DNA of 64,000 bases from Trichoplax sp. H2. Lineage: Eukaryota; Placozoa; Uniplacotomia; Trichoplacea. The translations under genes and the position numbers were made by a program. Under the pieces are notes generated by a model, which saw nothing but the letters and a program-made list of their open reading frames with translations, was not told the origin of the DNA and ran no database searches. Positions 43,771-64,000 of the stretch are shown here, piece by piece (position 1 is the stretch's first letter; each line of letters starts with the position of its first letter). The stretch is from NCBI GenBank assembly GCA_003344405.1, contig NOWV01000033.1, positions 496,001 to 560,000 of the forward strand, in the 5' to 3' direction.

Positions 43771-45732
43771 TTATAAAACCCTTCATCATTTTTCTTAATT
43801 TCATACCACTGTATAGCAAGCTCTTAAGAAGTCCTAGATCATAAAAAGCCATCGTAATGCTGTAAGATTCGAAAATCTAGTTGCATTAGCAATAGATAAA
43901 ATACATACCAGCACTTAAAATGCCTTTCAAGCTCTGACTTTTACTACTTTCGCTGACAATTGTTGCAATACCTGAAATGCCACAGTAAGGATTAAACTGT
44001 TATGTTTGAAGGGGTTTTTAATTTACCAGTTAATAACATTTAGATAACTATTAAAAGATTAGCTGTACCATTTTTTACATAATCTGTACACTTGCGATCC
44101 TTTGCTATCTGGTGTACATCTAAGCCGCTATTCGATTTTATCTCCGTTATTAGACGCTTTGGGAGGTTGCTAAGGTATTGAAGCTTCGTTTGGGAAGTGC
44201 AATCTTGCTGTAAAGTTATGTTAGCGAAGGATACAATACGTAAAAATAGCAAATCAAGCAGGAAATAACACAGCTAAGGGTTTAGTACGGTAAAGAATGA
44301 AAAAGATCACCTGAATTTCATAACCATCCCGATTGATGTGAACAGATTCGAAAGATTGCAAAATGGGATAATATAATTTACGAAATTGGGGTAGATTCGG
44401 CTTGACAATATTGTAGACCTTATTGCGATTTTCACCAATTGTCATACGAAAATCGCCTAGCCAAAGTTAAATCAAAAATGAGTCCTACTTTGCTATTTTG
44501 GTTGCACTATGAAACCATTTGTATAAATTAAAAAATTTATATACCTAAGTATGATAGACCGGCAATCGTAAGGTACAACGATTCCTCTGTAAAGTTTTCT
44601 GGCAGCATTAGCAAGGAAACACGTAAAGTATTTGTCAAGTTAGATGTTAGTAGAGGTCCAATTTCCGGATCTTCTCTCCCTTTAATAAATAATACCTTGC
44701 AAACCAAAAAAATATCATGTGTTTATCAAGTTTATTTTAGCATAGAAAATTTTATACACGCTATTAAGTGAGTTTACGTATAGTATAAAACGTGCACTAT
44801 TATATTATCATCTCTTTATCATGAAAGGTAATTTATAACCTACGGGTTTCTGTAAGCGCCCACTGATATAGAGATTATTCCAATTTTGCAATTCATGGCA
44901 GAAAGATCGAACACTTATTACCCCATATTTGATTACCTGTTGAGAAAAATTAGTAAATCTACTGCAAAAAGCTAGTGTTGTTAGGGATGCTTAGGATTAT
45001 ATTTATCTAAATATATTGTATTAGTTATTAGAAGTACGAATGTAGTACAAGGCCCAAAATTTATATTCTTACACGTTCTTTATGTTTAACCAGAGTGTTA
45101 TAATAAACCTTAGCACCAAACGATTCCTGTATTGTACATATGAATTCAGTTCCCAAATATTTTAAAAATGAGTAATGACTTGGATTTCGAGCTAAATTAT
45201 CCGTGTGCCATCGCAAAGGATCTTGTACAGCGAATATGAAATCAACCATATTATCCTATCAAATAGTATGAATATAGATATCTGTAGTTTGGATTTGAGT
45301 AAGAACTTTTTGCATGCTTTAATAGCCTTGATGGAGACTGTTTGGATTTCTACTACTACTGTACAGTGCAGTATTTACAATAAGTATGGGTTCGAGCGAG
45401 CTACATTACTGTAAGCTGATCGATTGAGTACAATTACCGTTTGCAAAGTGTCTTTTAACAAACAGTGTCATTATGTTATAATGCTTTCCTATTATTTCAA
45501 ATAAGTATGATAGAAATGAGACCTCAAATCACACATGATGTACGAGTAATTGAGCATACAGCTCGATTGCAACATAAAACCGAGATGATGATTGGACTAG
45601 CTTGCATACCGATGTAATTGCTTGATGTTGCTGCTTGAACACACCTGATCCATATGCTAATGCTACGGTTATTCCATTTGGAAAATCTGAGACTGTCTGA
45701 TCATAAAACTGCATGGTAGACAGATTGATCAT
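43766..45732 (-). CDS. TAMM41: Mitochondrial CDP-diacylglycerol synthase TAMM41
   Basis: Eight exons join in phase to 321 aa. In transcript order: 45610-45732, 45073-45255, 44844-44936, 44545-44695, 44311-44456, 44069-44207, 43909-43971, 43766-43833. TAMM41 (yeast Tam41) converts phosphatidic acid and CTP to CDP-diacylglycerol on the matrix side of the inner mitochondrial membrane, the first step toward cardiolipin. The nucleotidyltransferase-like signature AYGSGV (26-31) is present. It is followed by the DF-containing strand MVDFIFAV and family blocks HYSFLKYLG, VYYNTLV, NWNNLYISGRLQKP, GLSY.GDFRM, NIVKPNL and a C-terminal GLLKSLLYSG block. Length matches the family. The start is the first ATG after an in-frame stop; the short lead has no obvious classical presequence. 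Its position tail-to-tail with MCM2 implies no functional link. Confidence 0.93.
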
Positions 45733-45838
45733 TCCGTTTTGAGCCAGTAAACAGTATTATTGTAATACCATGTTAATTTGTGAATGGTTGCGTTAAGAAA
45801 TTGCGATTGCCTTTCGACAGAGTTACATTGTCATAACA

Positions 45839-46382
45839 ATTCAGTACTGCACTCTACTCCTAACTCCTAACTGGTTAGCATACGGACCACTTTTTTAGTA
45901 CACTTACCAGTACACTGCACGAGTGTACCGCTTCCACAAGTGCTGTACACTGTACAGTACATGTACTGTACTGTAAATTTACATCGAGTACTGTACAGTA
46001 CAGTACTGTACTGTATTGTACGGTACGCTACACGGCTACAGCATACAGTACAGTACTAAGCACTGCAGTACTGTACAGTACAGTACATTTTACTGTATTT
46101 TAGAGGGAAATATTGTACAGTACAGTACTGTACAGTACTGTACAGTGACTAGTATTAAAATGGTGAAGACATTTATGGACTGTAGTAGACAATCTTTCAC
46201 ATATAATTTGACTTTAAGGATTGAAAATTTCAAGTAAATTTCCTCTTTTATTAGAACTAATATTCATACTTACGATTTAATTATGAAAGAGTTTCTAGAG
46301 GAATATAAGTAAAAAATAATGACAAAATTCATTGGTAAACATGTATGTGTTGACCTATACTGTACTTTATACTGCAGTATAC
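45839..46382. repeat. Left copy of duplication beside the gap
   Basis: This copy begins AATTCAGTACTGCACTC and ends at ACTGCAGTATAC, right against the N run. The same sequence restarts immediately after the gap (46403-46992) with few changes. The centre is GTACTGTACAGTAC-type palindrome (about 45940-46145). The matching non-repetitive ends (TGGTGAAGACATTTATGGAC and others) show that the whole block is copied, not only the simple repeat. Confidence 0.9.
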
Positions 46383-46402
46383 NNNNNNNNNNNNNNNNNN
46401 NN
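46383..46402. other. Assembly gap (20 Ns)
   Basis: A run of exactly 20 N. The round number suggests a placeholder of unknown real length. Near-identical sequence on both sides suggests a haplotype or repeat collapse problem. Confidence 0.98.
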
Positions 46403-46992
46403 AATTCAGTACTGCACTCTACTCCTAACTCCTAACTGGTTAGCATACGGACCACTTTTTTAGTACACTTACCAGTACACTGCACGAGTGTACCGCTTCC
46501 ACATTCCACAAGTGCTGTACAGTACATGTACTGTAAATTTACATCGAGTACTGTACGGTACGCTACACGGCTACAGCATACTGTACTGTACAGTACTAAG
46601 CACTGCAGTACTGTACTGTACAGTACTAAGCACTGCAGTACTGTACTGTACAGTACTAAGCACTGCAGTACTGTACTGTACTGTACTGTACTGTACAGTA
46701 CATTTTACTGTATTTTAGAGGGAAATATTGTATTGTACAGTACAGTGACTAGTATTAAAATGGTGAAGACATTTATGGACTGTAGTGGACAATCTTTCAC
46801 ATACAGTACAGTATAGTTTGACTTTAAGGATTGAAAATTTCAAGTAAATTTCCTCTTTTATTAGAACTAATGTTCATACTTAGGATTTAATTATGAAAGA
46901 GTTTCTAGAGGAATATAGGTAAAAAATAATGACAAAATTCATTGGTAAACATGTATGTGTTGACCTATACTGTACTTTATACTGCAGTATAC
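46403..46992. repeat. Right copy of duplication beside the gap
   Basis: This is the same block as 45839-46382. It carries a 9-bp insertion near 46500 and three tandem copies of a 30-bp unit (CAGTACTAAGCACTGCAG...) at about 46588-46680, where the left copy has one. The rest differs at only scattered bases. Open frames here are repeat artefacts. Confidence 0.9.
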
Positions 46993-49900
46993 ACGTACAG
47001 TACTGTATTCCCTACCAAGATCCGCGAACTCTACACTAGTACAAGTTCCCATCCTCGACTTACTGTTCAGTATACTGTATATGGACTATTAGAAAAAATA
47101 CCTGGACCTGAAACTCGATCAGGTCTACACTCTAGACACTGTTGCAATTAGATCTGAGAAAAAATCGGTATATGATACACTAATGTACAGTACTGTACAT
47201 AACAAATTCACATTTACGTAAAGAAGTGACTACAGTATACAGTATAAATAAATTAATTAATTAAATTAAATAAACAGCAAAAAGATGGTTCTGTAAATTC
47301 CCCTAAATTGAATTATAGTTACCAATTGACCCACACTCGTTATTCTTCGTGTACTGTACAGTATATAGCCTGTATGTTCTTGTAGTTTTTACTTTATCGC
47401 TGCCGGTCATATGTACAATATAAATATCTACTTATAGTCCGCATTCTTATTAAATTCATCAAGTCAAAAGTATTACAATATTATCCCAGAATATCTCGAG
47501 CATCCTTCTTGAGCCTGATCAGTGAGCACACAGCAATATACAATCAGTAGCTATCCACACGCTCTGACTCGAAGTCGACTCTGAGTTGATCAGTCAAGGA
47601 AATTATAATTATCGGTCATTTTATTATTACAAATTATAACATGTACATTGTACAGTTACTGAAATTTTTCAGTCAGTCGTCAATCAGTTGAGTACAGTCG
47701 TTTATCGTACACTACAGTACAGTACACTTCGCATCACATTAGTGGATTGACCAAGAACTACGTAGATTAGGAAGGATATCGAATATTTTACAAAACTACG
47801 GTAATTCATTATTATCATCGCATTACTGCATCTTAGCTGATGCTATGTGTGACAATTACACAATAGGATTATAATATTGATTGTACAATTATCTTCGGTT
47901 ATTTGATTTTAATTTTTTTTGTTAATCCACTGTCCAGTTGTTTATAGTTATTCAATGACAATATAATTGAATCGGGTCAAAGTAGCGATTGTTCTAGGTA
48001 AGGAGGGGGTGGTCCTCAAAAAAGAGTTTAGTAAAACGAAAAGAAAGGAGGTATAATCCCCCCAAATTAAAAAATAGGATTCAATTGTAAGCGTGTTGCG
48101 CTATACTATTGCAGTACTGTACAATGCTACTGGCACAGTACATAGAGTATAGAACAGTAGTGACATCAAGTGACGACCGCTATTAACTCATTAATTAATT
48201 ATAAATGACTGTATATAACCTGCATTGTTGTAACCGTCTGCCACACAGTCTGAGCCATAATATCGGCTAAAGTTAATGACTCTTAAAGAAAACATTGAAT
48301 AGATTGCAAATCGTGGAGATTTGAATATGAGGCAATTATTAACAGAATGATGGAGTACAGTATAATTCTAGAACTTAGAACACTAAAATAAAGTACTGTC
48401 TAGTGGAAAACTTGTCTTTGCGCCGTATTTTATTTGATTTTAACGTAAGCTTTCAAATCTACAAAATCATCAACAGTCCCGGTACAGTATAGGTTTGTGA
48501 AGTGTCTCCTAGACTAGCCTGGTTTTGTATTTATCGTTGTGCTAGAACTCTTTTTTATTGTGCACTCAGGGTGAATGCTGTACTGTCCATTTGTGTACAT
48601 AAGATACACAAGATGTTACACATACAGACAGGACTTATTCAAGGAAAATAGCCATTGTTGACTGATGATCCACTACACCCATGTGTAAATTATTTCTGAC
48701 GAGTACTGTGGGGTAATGTGTGTACAGTACCGCGTATACTGTACTGTACTTTGTACAATATAGCGTGTAGGATTTCTTTTGAGAGAAATCTGTGCGTACT
48801 TTTATTAAGATTTTGCAGCAAAATTCCTAAAATTTTCTACGTGCAATGCTACCGATTTATAAAAAAATTCGATAGAGTCCATCAATTTTTGCACTTTTAT
48901 TTCATTTTGAAAAATTTGAATAGAATTTCTACACAGTGTACAGTGTACACTGTACAGTACTGTCAATTCTACAGCATCGAGTACTGTACCATAATTCTTC
49001 TTATTTCAATACTGTACACTGTACTGGTACTGTACGGTCTGTGCATTAGTATACAGTACAGTACTATGCGATACAATACAGTACAGTATATATACTGTAC
49101 AGCACAGTCGTTCTAATTAGTTTAGTTAGTTAGTTTATATTTAGTGTCTGGTCTACTGCATATTTTTGAGTTGAAAAACCGCAAGTTGTCCGACGGTTTG
49201 AATCCGAAATTTGGGGTAGGTGGATTGAAGATTTAATCAAGGAATCATATTAGATCGATCGTATTTTTTTATTAACTTTCAAAATCAGAGCGTCTAGAAA
49301 TGTGCTAAAGTCAATTTGAACTCATCGTACAGTAATTTAAATGTAACTTGCAGTCTTGTAATTTATTTACTGTTGTGAGACGTCAATCAAATGGCGCAGT
49401 ATTGTACGGTCATGAATATCAATCGCATAATAATATAGTAAGTGTACAGTACGTATTACGATGACTGTATTGTATGTCATCTAATTCACTTAGCTACGGC
49501 AATGGCGAACAGTCGTTCGCTTGACGGCTTTATTAGGATAGATTTCAGTTTAGGAATTTTGTAAATGCCAATTGTATGTATCCGTATATAGATTGGTGTA
49601 ACATGAGATACTCTTTTAGTGCCACTCGATCAACTCAATTTGTAAGATGTCATCCTAGTAACTTGGCTATTTTATTGAGACGATACTCTTCGATCGTTTG
49701 TAACAATGACAGGGTTTAAAACGATTTGGAGACAAACCGTTTCAATGTTGAATCGATAGACTGCAGTAGACTAAAACTTTCTTTTATCTGTGATATCACC
49801 ATGTATAATATATACAGTGGGTATCACAGACATCACGAATAGTTAACAAACGTATCATCTACTGTCTTGTAGACGTGTTGAGGCCGTTATTGACCCTGCT

Positions 49901-52900
49901 CAAGTTAAGAGATGAAAAACATAAAAAAAAAATATAATGTACGCCGCTAAAGTTCGATCTCATATTAATTAATTATACAAATTTATTTATAATTAAGCCA
50001 CCTTAATAACTCTTTACTTTAGTCAAACTATATAGTGTAATAGCCATCTATATTAGTATGTGTAATGGCCATCTATCGATTTATGATTCAAAACTATTAA
50101 GTTTTTGTTGACTATTCTCATGCTCAATCCGACTCGCTTCTTAAAATGTTTGATGGTAATGGTACTGTACTTGTAGTAAAGCATACCTACCGTAATTAAT
50201 TCGCTGCCGTAGCCTATAATACGGTAGGGAATTACTGGTCTACCTGGACCGGCTTAAGTGCTATCGTGAAAGTGTACCAATAGTGGCATAATCTTCAAAA
50301 AATGAAATTAAATGAGCGGTTATGTTACTCTAAATGATCAAATACGAAAGTACAAACGTGCTCTGCGAATAATATTGATATAGAGTAAATAAATGCAAAT
50401 GTAAATCGGTAAAAGGAGTTATTGTATTATCGCGGAACCACGGTGGATGATTCTAATTGCTAGATCATGTTTTTAATTCCACTTTTGATCCATGAGTGAC
50501 TTCTGGCAACATTAAGCTAGCCTGATTTCATGTTAACTTTATTATTGTACAGTACTTTTAGTTCATAGTTAGTGTTTGATAGTAACTATCAAGAATCCGG
50601 TAGTGTTATAAGACATTAATACCGTGGACGACTTAATCAAAGTCGTACTGATAAATGTCAGTGTGAAGTGAGTATGAATAAGTTATGATACCCTTGGATA
50701 TTTCTTTGTTGATAGATTCAGATTTGCTTATTTAGGTACAGATTTCCACAATGAGTTTATTTACAGCTAATAAATATTATGGATATACTGTATTTTATGG
50801 AAGGTTAACCTGGTCGGGATGCAGACAGAATTTCATGACTTGAGGATACAGTCCTTATAATGGTAATTCAATTTTCAAACCATATTTATTAACCTACTGG
50901 GATAATTAATCTGACTTTGGAAAGAAAGGAGAATTAACAAATACTAATTAATTAAGAGCCTTTAGTTCTTAGTTGCTGTATATTTTACTTAGCTTAAAGT
51001 TGTAAAAAATTTACCACAATGATTAGCTACGCTACTGCACCTCTAACGTGATTCGTGATCATAATAACCTGACGCTTAAATAAATTAAGAAGGAAAGCGT
51101 CTCTGTTCAAAAGTGTTATAGCTTTAACGTTGGCATTCTCTAAATTTTTTTAATGTTAATAATTTAATTATAAATTTCTTGAATACAATACTTTAGTTAT
51201 GTGCGTTACTGTGGCCTGAAAATCAAAGAAAGAAATTTTACATTAAGCGTTTCCTTGGTTTAATTATCTATTACCCGTAAGTAATTATTAGAATTATTCT
51301 GTAGTATATTTTTATTTTTGGATAACTTAAATTTCATGCTGTATATCAGCCAAATAATATGAAATACTGGTTTTGAATGCGCTATCCATATGTTATTATC
51401 GCTTGAACACGTTTTAAGTGATGTACCGTAAACCTTATTTCGTTATACTGTATCTCATTTCTATAATTTACCCCGTGGAGATCTTCATTGTACTACATAT
51501 TAGGGTGACTACTCGGCAGACAGTAAATTCATCAGTTGTGTTCACACTAGCTGTAGTTAAGTGTTCAGTTAGGATAAGAATAGTGCAAATTTTATAATAT
51601 CACTACTTTAATGAATAAATCTAGATGACTGTTACTAAATAACATCGATGAAACAGCGATGTATTTTATCATAACTACACATCTATATGCAATTGTATTA
51701 GTGTAGAACTTTTAATGAATTGTAGGAAGTAAAGTGAGGCATACCGTACGCAGTGTAGAGAATTGAGTATTTATTTGATATGTCGTGCATTTTATTGAAG
51801 TGGTTCTATTCAGTGATGAAATAGCCATGTCTGAGTACCGAATAAATGCAATTTAGATATTTTACTCTATTCGTATATGTATCTACAGATAGGAGTAATA
51901 TGTATTGCTATACGCTATTCAATTTTTAACGTAGTATAATTAATTCAATGACAATTTATTGGTATCACTATACACAGTACTTTACATAATGACATGGTGA
52001 AATGTTATTCATTACCTTCTTATTAAGAGTTTTTCACATTCTTATAAAAATTTTGTTACCATTATGTTTTTTTATCCTGTTCTATAATTACGAGCAAGCA
52101 TATCCTGAACTGAACAAAAAAATTACATTTTTGTTATTGGGTATAGTATACTCATTATATTGAATCTAGTGCTAGTTGAATGATATAATGGTATGGTTCA
52201 AGTACAGAGTGGTGCTGTTAACTGTGCATGTACTAGTACAATATTATTATTGTGTACGGATTATTTGAAATTTTGTCATTTACTAAGATAACGATCACTG
52301 GATACATTAGATATTCTACGAAGTGAATTTAGTGAATGATACTCCATCGATTGCTCTTATTTCTTTATAAATGTTATGATCGCATACCATGCTCTAATAT
52401 CGAAAGTAGTGATGAAATCGGGGTAACTTTTTTGCGTTTCACGTATATAGCACATACTATAAGCTAAAGATGCTTACTTGTATGTTAAAACACGTTTCTC
52501 TATGTACAGTACTGCATGTTGTATAAGACTTACGATTAATTGGCACTCATAGAGAAAGAGGCAGAACGAGCGATATATCTATCATAAAACACGAATAAGT
52601 TGATTATAGAAGGTATGCTCATACCTTTATGTATATCTTAATTAATTATACAGCAACACTTTGCAAAACTAGAACTTTAAAAAATTTTAGGCATCGTTTC
52701 GACAACAAATTCACTGTAATAGGCTAAATCCCCGGTAATTACTGTAGGGCGCAGGCAAATCAGAAATTCTCATAATGATATAAATAAGATTTGAGCCCGA
52801 TGCGATTTTACTGGAGCAACCGGCGTTCATTATTCTGTCAGTTACAACAGTGAAGGTTTAGTATAAAACTCTTTCCCGTAAAGTATGTACATACATAATT

Positions 52901-52955
52901 CATTAAGAAGTTCATGTTAGGTACGAGTTGCGAATAGTGTGATAATTAATTAATA
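46993..52955. other. Gene-poor repeat desert
   Basis: I see no exon on either strand. It contains GTAC palindromes (47000-47230, 48110-48130, 48720-49110), a G-rich patch near 48001-48012 and a short hairpin near 50187-50232 (CCTACCGTAATT pairing with AATACGGTAGG). The remainder is AT-rich unique sequence. Confidence 0.5.
48720..49110. repeat. GTACTGTACAGTAC palindrome cluster
   Basis: This is another cluster of overlapping TACTGTA and TACAGTA words, dense at 48720-48760 and 48930-49110, with unique sequence between. The open frame running through it is a by-product of the repeat. Confidence 0.85.
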
Positions 52956-53430
52956 CAACGACGGAAAAGGTTATATAAGGATTTACTGTGGGATGGGATA
53001 GCAACAGTGCTATCAAACAGTTAATGATTGCGTAAAAGCTGCTGGCAAAGATCACTCGTGATATTTTCTTTTAGCTAATATAACATAGGATAGTAGTTTA
53101 GATACAGTAAAAGAAGGTTCACCTTACTTATATACTCGAGTTTCCTTAAATATAAAAAAAAAATTGCAATGACAACATACAGTACTATTTGACAACGACG
53201 GAAAAGGTTATATAAGGATTTACTGTGGGATGGGATAGCAACAGTGCTATCAAACAGTTAGTGATTGCCTAAAAGCTGCTGGTAAAGATCACTCGTGATA
53301 TTTTCTTTTAGCTAATATAACATAGGATAGTAGTTTAGATACAGTAAAAGAAGGTTCACCTTACTCACATACTCGAGTTTCCTTAAATATAAAAAAAAAT
53401 TTTGCAATGACAACATACAGTACTATTTGA
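52956..53430. repeat. 237-bp tandem duplication
   Basis: Two head-to-tail copies, 52956-53192 and 53193-53430. Both begin CAACGACGGAAAAGGTTATA and end CATACAGTACTATTTGA. They differ at only a handful of bases (for example TTAATGATTGCG and TTAGTGATTGCC) and in one A-run length, so the event is recent. Confidence 0.95.
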
Positions 53431-53734
53431 TGAAAAAGTGTATACGAGAATACTGATTTTACTATTTCCAGTTCACTAACTTCACACTCATGTACAATCA
53501 CAACTCGACGCGATTTTCTAATTTATATGAGACCGGATTATCATGAGTCATATACGTGTATAAAGTGCAGTATTACCGTGATGTGGATATCAGACTGCTG
53601 TAAATAATGTTAATAAGCAAAACGCGAAATCGTCTAATGTCCATAATAATATTTATTTTGAACGGTAAATAAATACAATTAGATACTTTTTCTATCTATT
53701 GTACGCTATCATGAATGTATGAGCAGTAGCCCCA

Positions 53735-53853
53735 TTTGTTTTACACTAAATTTATCGCCCACTTGGCTGAAATGGTCCTACTGATGCAGTGTTTCACATT
53801 GCATCAGTGGGACTGTTTCAGTGAAGTGGACGAAGAATTTAGTGCAAAACAGA
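53735..53853. repeat. Long imperfect hairpin heading a tandem array
   Basis: The left arm (53735-53791) is the imperfect reverse complement of the right arm (53797-53853), with about 57-bp arms and a loop of only 5 nt. Long matching blocks include ACTAAATTTA...CACTT and CCTACTGATGCA on the left, pairing with TGCATCAGTGGG and AAGTGGACGAAGAATTTAGT on the right. The right arm is also the start of the ~195-bp tandem unit. A 65-codon frame starts in this hairpin and is not protein-like. Confidence 0.8.
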
Positions 53854-54662
53854 TGAGGCTAATGAACAGTGTTGGAATCCTACACCAGTCATTGGCAGGG
53901 AAGAGTTTTGAAGGTAGATGGATATCCATGTGATTGTTGTATACTATTGTGTAGTTGTCTAGGTGTGTGGTGTTCTGTTCTGTAGAAGAGTTTTAACCGT
54001 ATGATTGCATCAGTGGGACTGTTTCAGCGAAGTGGACGAAAAATTTAGTGCAAAACAGTGTTGGAATCCTACACTAGTTATTGGCAGGGAAGAGTTTGAA
54101 GGTGGATGGATGGATATCCATTATCCATGCGATTGTTGTATACTGTTGTGTAGTTATCTAGGTGTGCGGTGTTCTGTTCTGTAGAAGAGTTTTAACCGTA
54201 TGATTGTATCATTGGAACTGTTTCAGCGAAGTGGACGAAAAATTTAGTGCAAAACAGTGTTGGAATCCTACACTAGTTATTGGCAGGGAAGAGTTTTAAA
54301 GGTGGATGGATGGATATCCATGCGATTGTTGTATACTGTTGTGTAGTTGTCTAGGTGTGTGGTGTTCTGTTCTGTAGAAGAGTTTTAACCGTATGATTGC
54401 ATCATTGGAACTGTTTCAGCGAAGTGGACGAAAAATTTAGTGCAAAACAGTGTTGGAATCCTACACCAGTTATTGGCAGGGAAGAGTTTTGAAGGTGGAT
54501 GGATGGATATCCATCCACCTTGTTGTATACTGTTGTGTAGTTGTCTAGGTGTGTGGTGTTCTGTTCTGTAGAAGAGTTTTAACCGTATGATTGCATCATT
54601 GGAACTGTTTCAGCGAAGTGGACGAAGAATTTAGTGCAAAACAGTGTTGGAATCCTACACCT
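53798..54662. repeat. ~195-bp tandem array, five copies
   Basis: Units begin ATTG(C/T)ATCA(G/T)TGG near 53798, 54004, 54203, 54396 and 54590; the last is cut off at about 54662. Spacings are 206, 199, 193 and 194 bp. Each contains AAGTGGACGAA.AATTTAG, TGTTGGAATCCTACAC, GGATGGATATCCAT and GTAGAAGAGTTTTAACC. Copies 2-5 are closer to each other than to copy 1, which has an extra GATGAGGCTAAT segment. This is a minisatellite-like array without coding potential. Confidence 0.93.
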
Positions 54663-55822
54663 CATTTTACTGCAGTTTTGTAAGTAATAAGACAAAATTG
54701 GAGTTCTCCAGAGTTAGCTCAACGTCAGTATAGATAGGAAGACTGTATTTCCTGTCCGTTATCACCTCTGTCATTTTCACACAAATAGTAAGACGATTAC
54801 AAGATCGTCCCATTGATTCATCAGACTACCATAACTAGTGTAATATAGGCTACGTACTGTGCTGAAGTTGTCTCTACTTACAAGTATTCATCAAAATCAT
54901 TGTAGAACTTGTCTAATTTTTTAATTTTAACGCTACAAAAATATCAAATATTTGTTTTCTACATACTTGCATCAATACATTGACAGGACTACGGACATCC
55001 ACTAAACTCTTAAGTACCTCTGTATGGCATATTAGTCTCATAATATCTGTACTTAAGTCACTTACAGATATCAATCAATAATCTCTGTTTTATCCAATCA
55101 TTTAATTCCTACACTCCAAAAAAATGATCCAATACTTATTACCTACATGAGTTGACATACAGTACATGATCACGCGTATATTGGCAAGTCACTTACTCGT
55201 TGACAATTCGGTAGTCGTACCGAATATGAATTGCTATAATGATATCAACTAATAATTCAAATTCGAATTACTACATGGATGTTATGAATGCCTTGCTATT
55301 ATGCCTTCCAATGACCAAGGATTCAATTTCGTTAAAATATTATATTAAATTTAGTAGCTTTGTGTAGGAGCATCGAACATCGAATTTTATGACCTCTTAT
55401 TCGACCTACTGACAGTACTGTACTGTTTTATAGGAACTACTAAAGAGACAATTCTCTCATTAGTATTCCCTGACTGTTAGATACCTTTCAATCAGATTAA
55501 TTAATTATTAACTGATATAAAATGACGCGCTGTAGGTGTGCAGCAGTAATGGATCAGGAGATGGTGTGTAGCTAGTTCAATATTATGCAGTAATGGTGTT
55601 ATATGTACCATTAGATGGTAAATTTAATATATATATATACAATATGTATAATAAGTACAGTACAGTAGGTATACAGTATAAATTAAATTGAATTCTTGAC
55701 ATCGTTTATTTACAAAAGTCATGTAATACGGATATTGGCGCAATTCCGGCATACTGTTTCATTAGACAGTATGCGATGTTGACATTCTACTTTATTTCAT
55801 TAATATCTATGTGAATATGTGA
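54663..55822. other. Upstream region of SRPK, nothing recognised
   Basis: AT-rich, with a (TA) run near 55630-55641 and a few GTAC words near 55417 and 55655. It should include the SRPK promoter, but I cannot point to a specific element. Confidence 0.5.

Positions 55823-64000
<8,178 letters not shown>

Noticed and set aside
46016-46816. Open frames of 70-100 codons around the N gap
   Set aside because: Same palindromic repeat artefact, duplicated on both sides of the gap.
53736-53933. 65-codon open frame
   Set aside because: It spans the hairpin and first unit of a tandem array. Later units do not keep the frame.

Overview
This window is eukaryotic nuclear DNA from an animal. It is AT-rich. 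Its genes are split into many short exons with GT..AG introns, most of them roughly 50-500 bp. The protein set is animal-like: a ciliary transition-zone protein, multi-PDZ and Death-domain proteins, an E2F-type site in front of MCM2, and an SR-protein kinase. The low GC, compact multi-exon genes and mix of families suggest an early-branching animal. Placozoa (Trichoplax/Hoilungia) is my best guess, but this is inference and was not tested by a search. All exon joins were made by hand from splice sites, phase continuity and remembered family sequences.

Layout. An intronless TMEM237 homologue lies on the minus strand (1395-2762). A long gene-poor stretch follows, with repeats and one candidate exon (5909-6039). 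A three-PDZ scaffold gene on the plus strand (12838 to about 19989, both ends uncertain) comes next. It is followed by a complete four-exon Roc-COR-Death protein (22255-25676, 834 aa). On the minus strand is a complete 26-exon acylaminoacyl-peptidase gene, APEH (29915-35033, 723 aa). A second version of its last exon lies 2.1 kb further downstream (27683-27782). MCM2 (37285-43286, plus, 19 exons, 896 aa) is head-to-head with APEH. It is tail-to-tail with TAMM41 (43766-45732, minus, 8 exons, 321 aa). A 10-kb repeat-rich desert (45733-55822) contains a 20-N assembly gap. The last gene is an SR-protein kinase, SRPK (55823-60198, plus, 16 exons, 510 aa). The last 3.8 kb holds only one weak, broken reading frame.

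The genes do not form one pathway. MCM2 is a replicative-helicase subunit, TAMM41 makes mitochondrial CDP-diacylglycerol, SRPK phosphorylates splicing factors, APEH trims N-acylated peptides, and TMEM237 belongs to the ciliary gate. The PDZ and Roc-COR-Death proteins look like signalling scaffolds or switches.

The most noteworthy points are: (1) two alternative, in-frame, same-length last exons for APEH, each carrying the catalytic His; (2) a stand-alone Roc-COR-Death protein without the kinase and ankyrin parts of DAPK; (3) a dispersed palindromic repeat family built on GTACTGTACAGTAC; (4) tandem arrays and fold-backs, one array lying just upstream of MCM2 and one headed by a long hairpin; (5) a consensus E2F site plus E-box just upstream of the MCM2 start codon.
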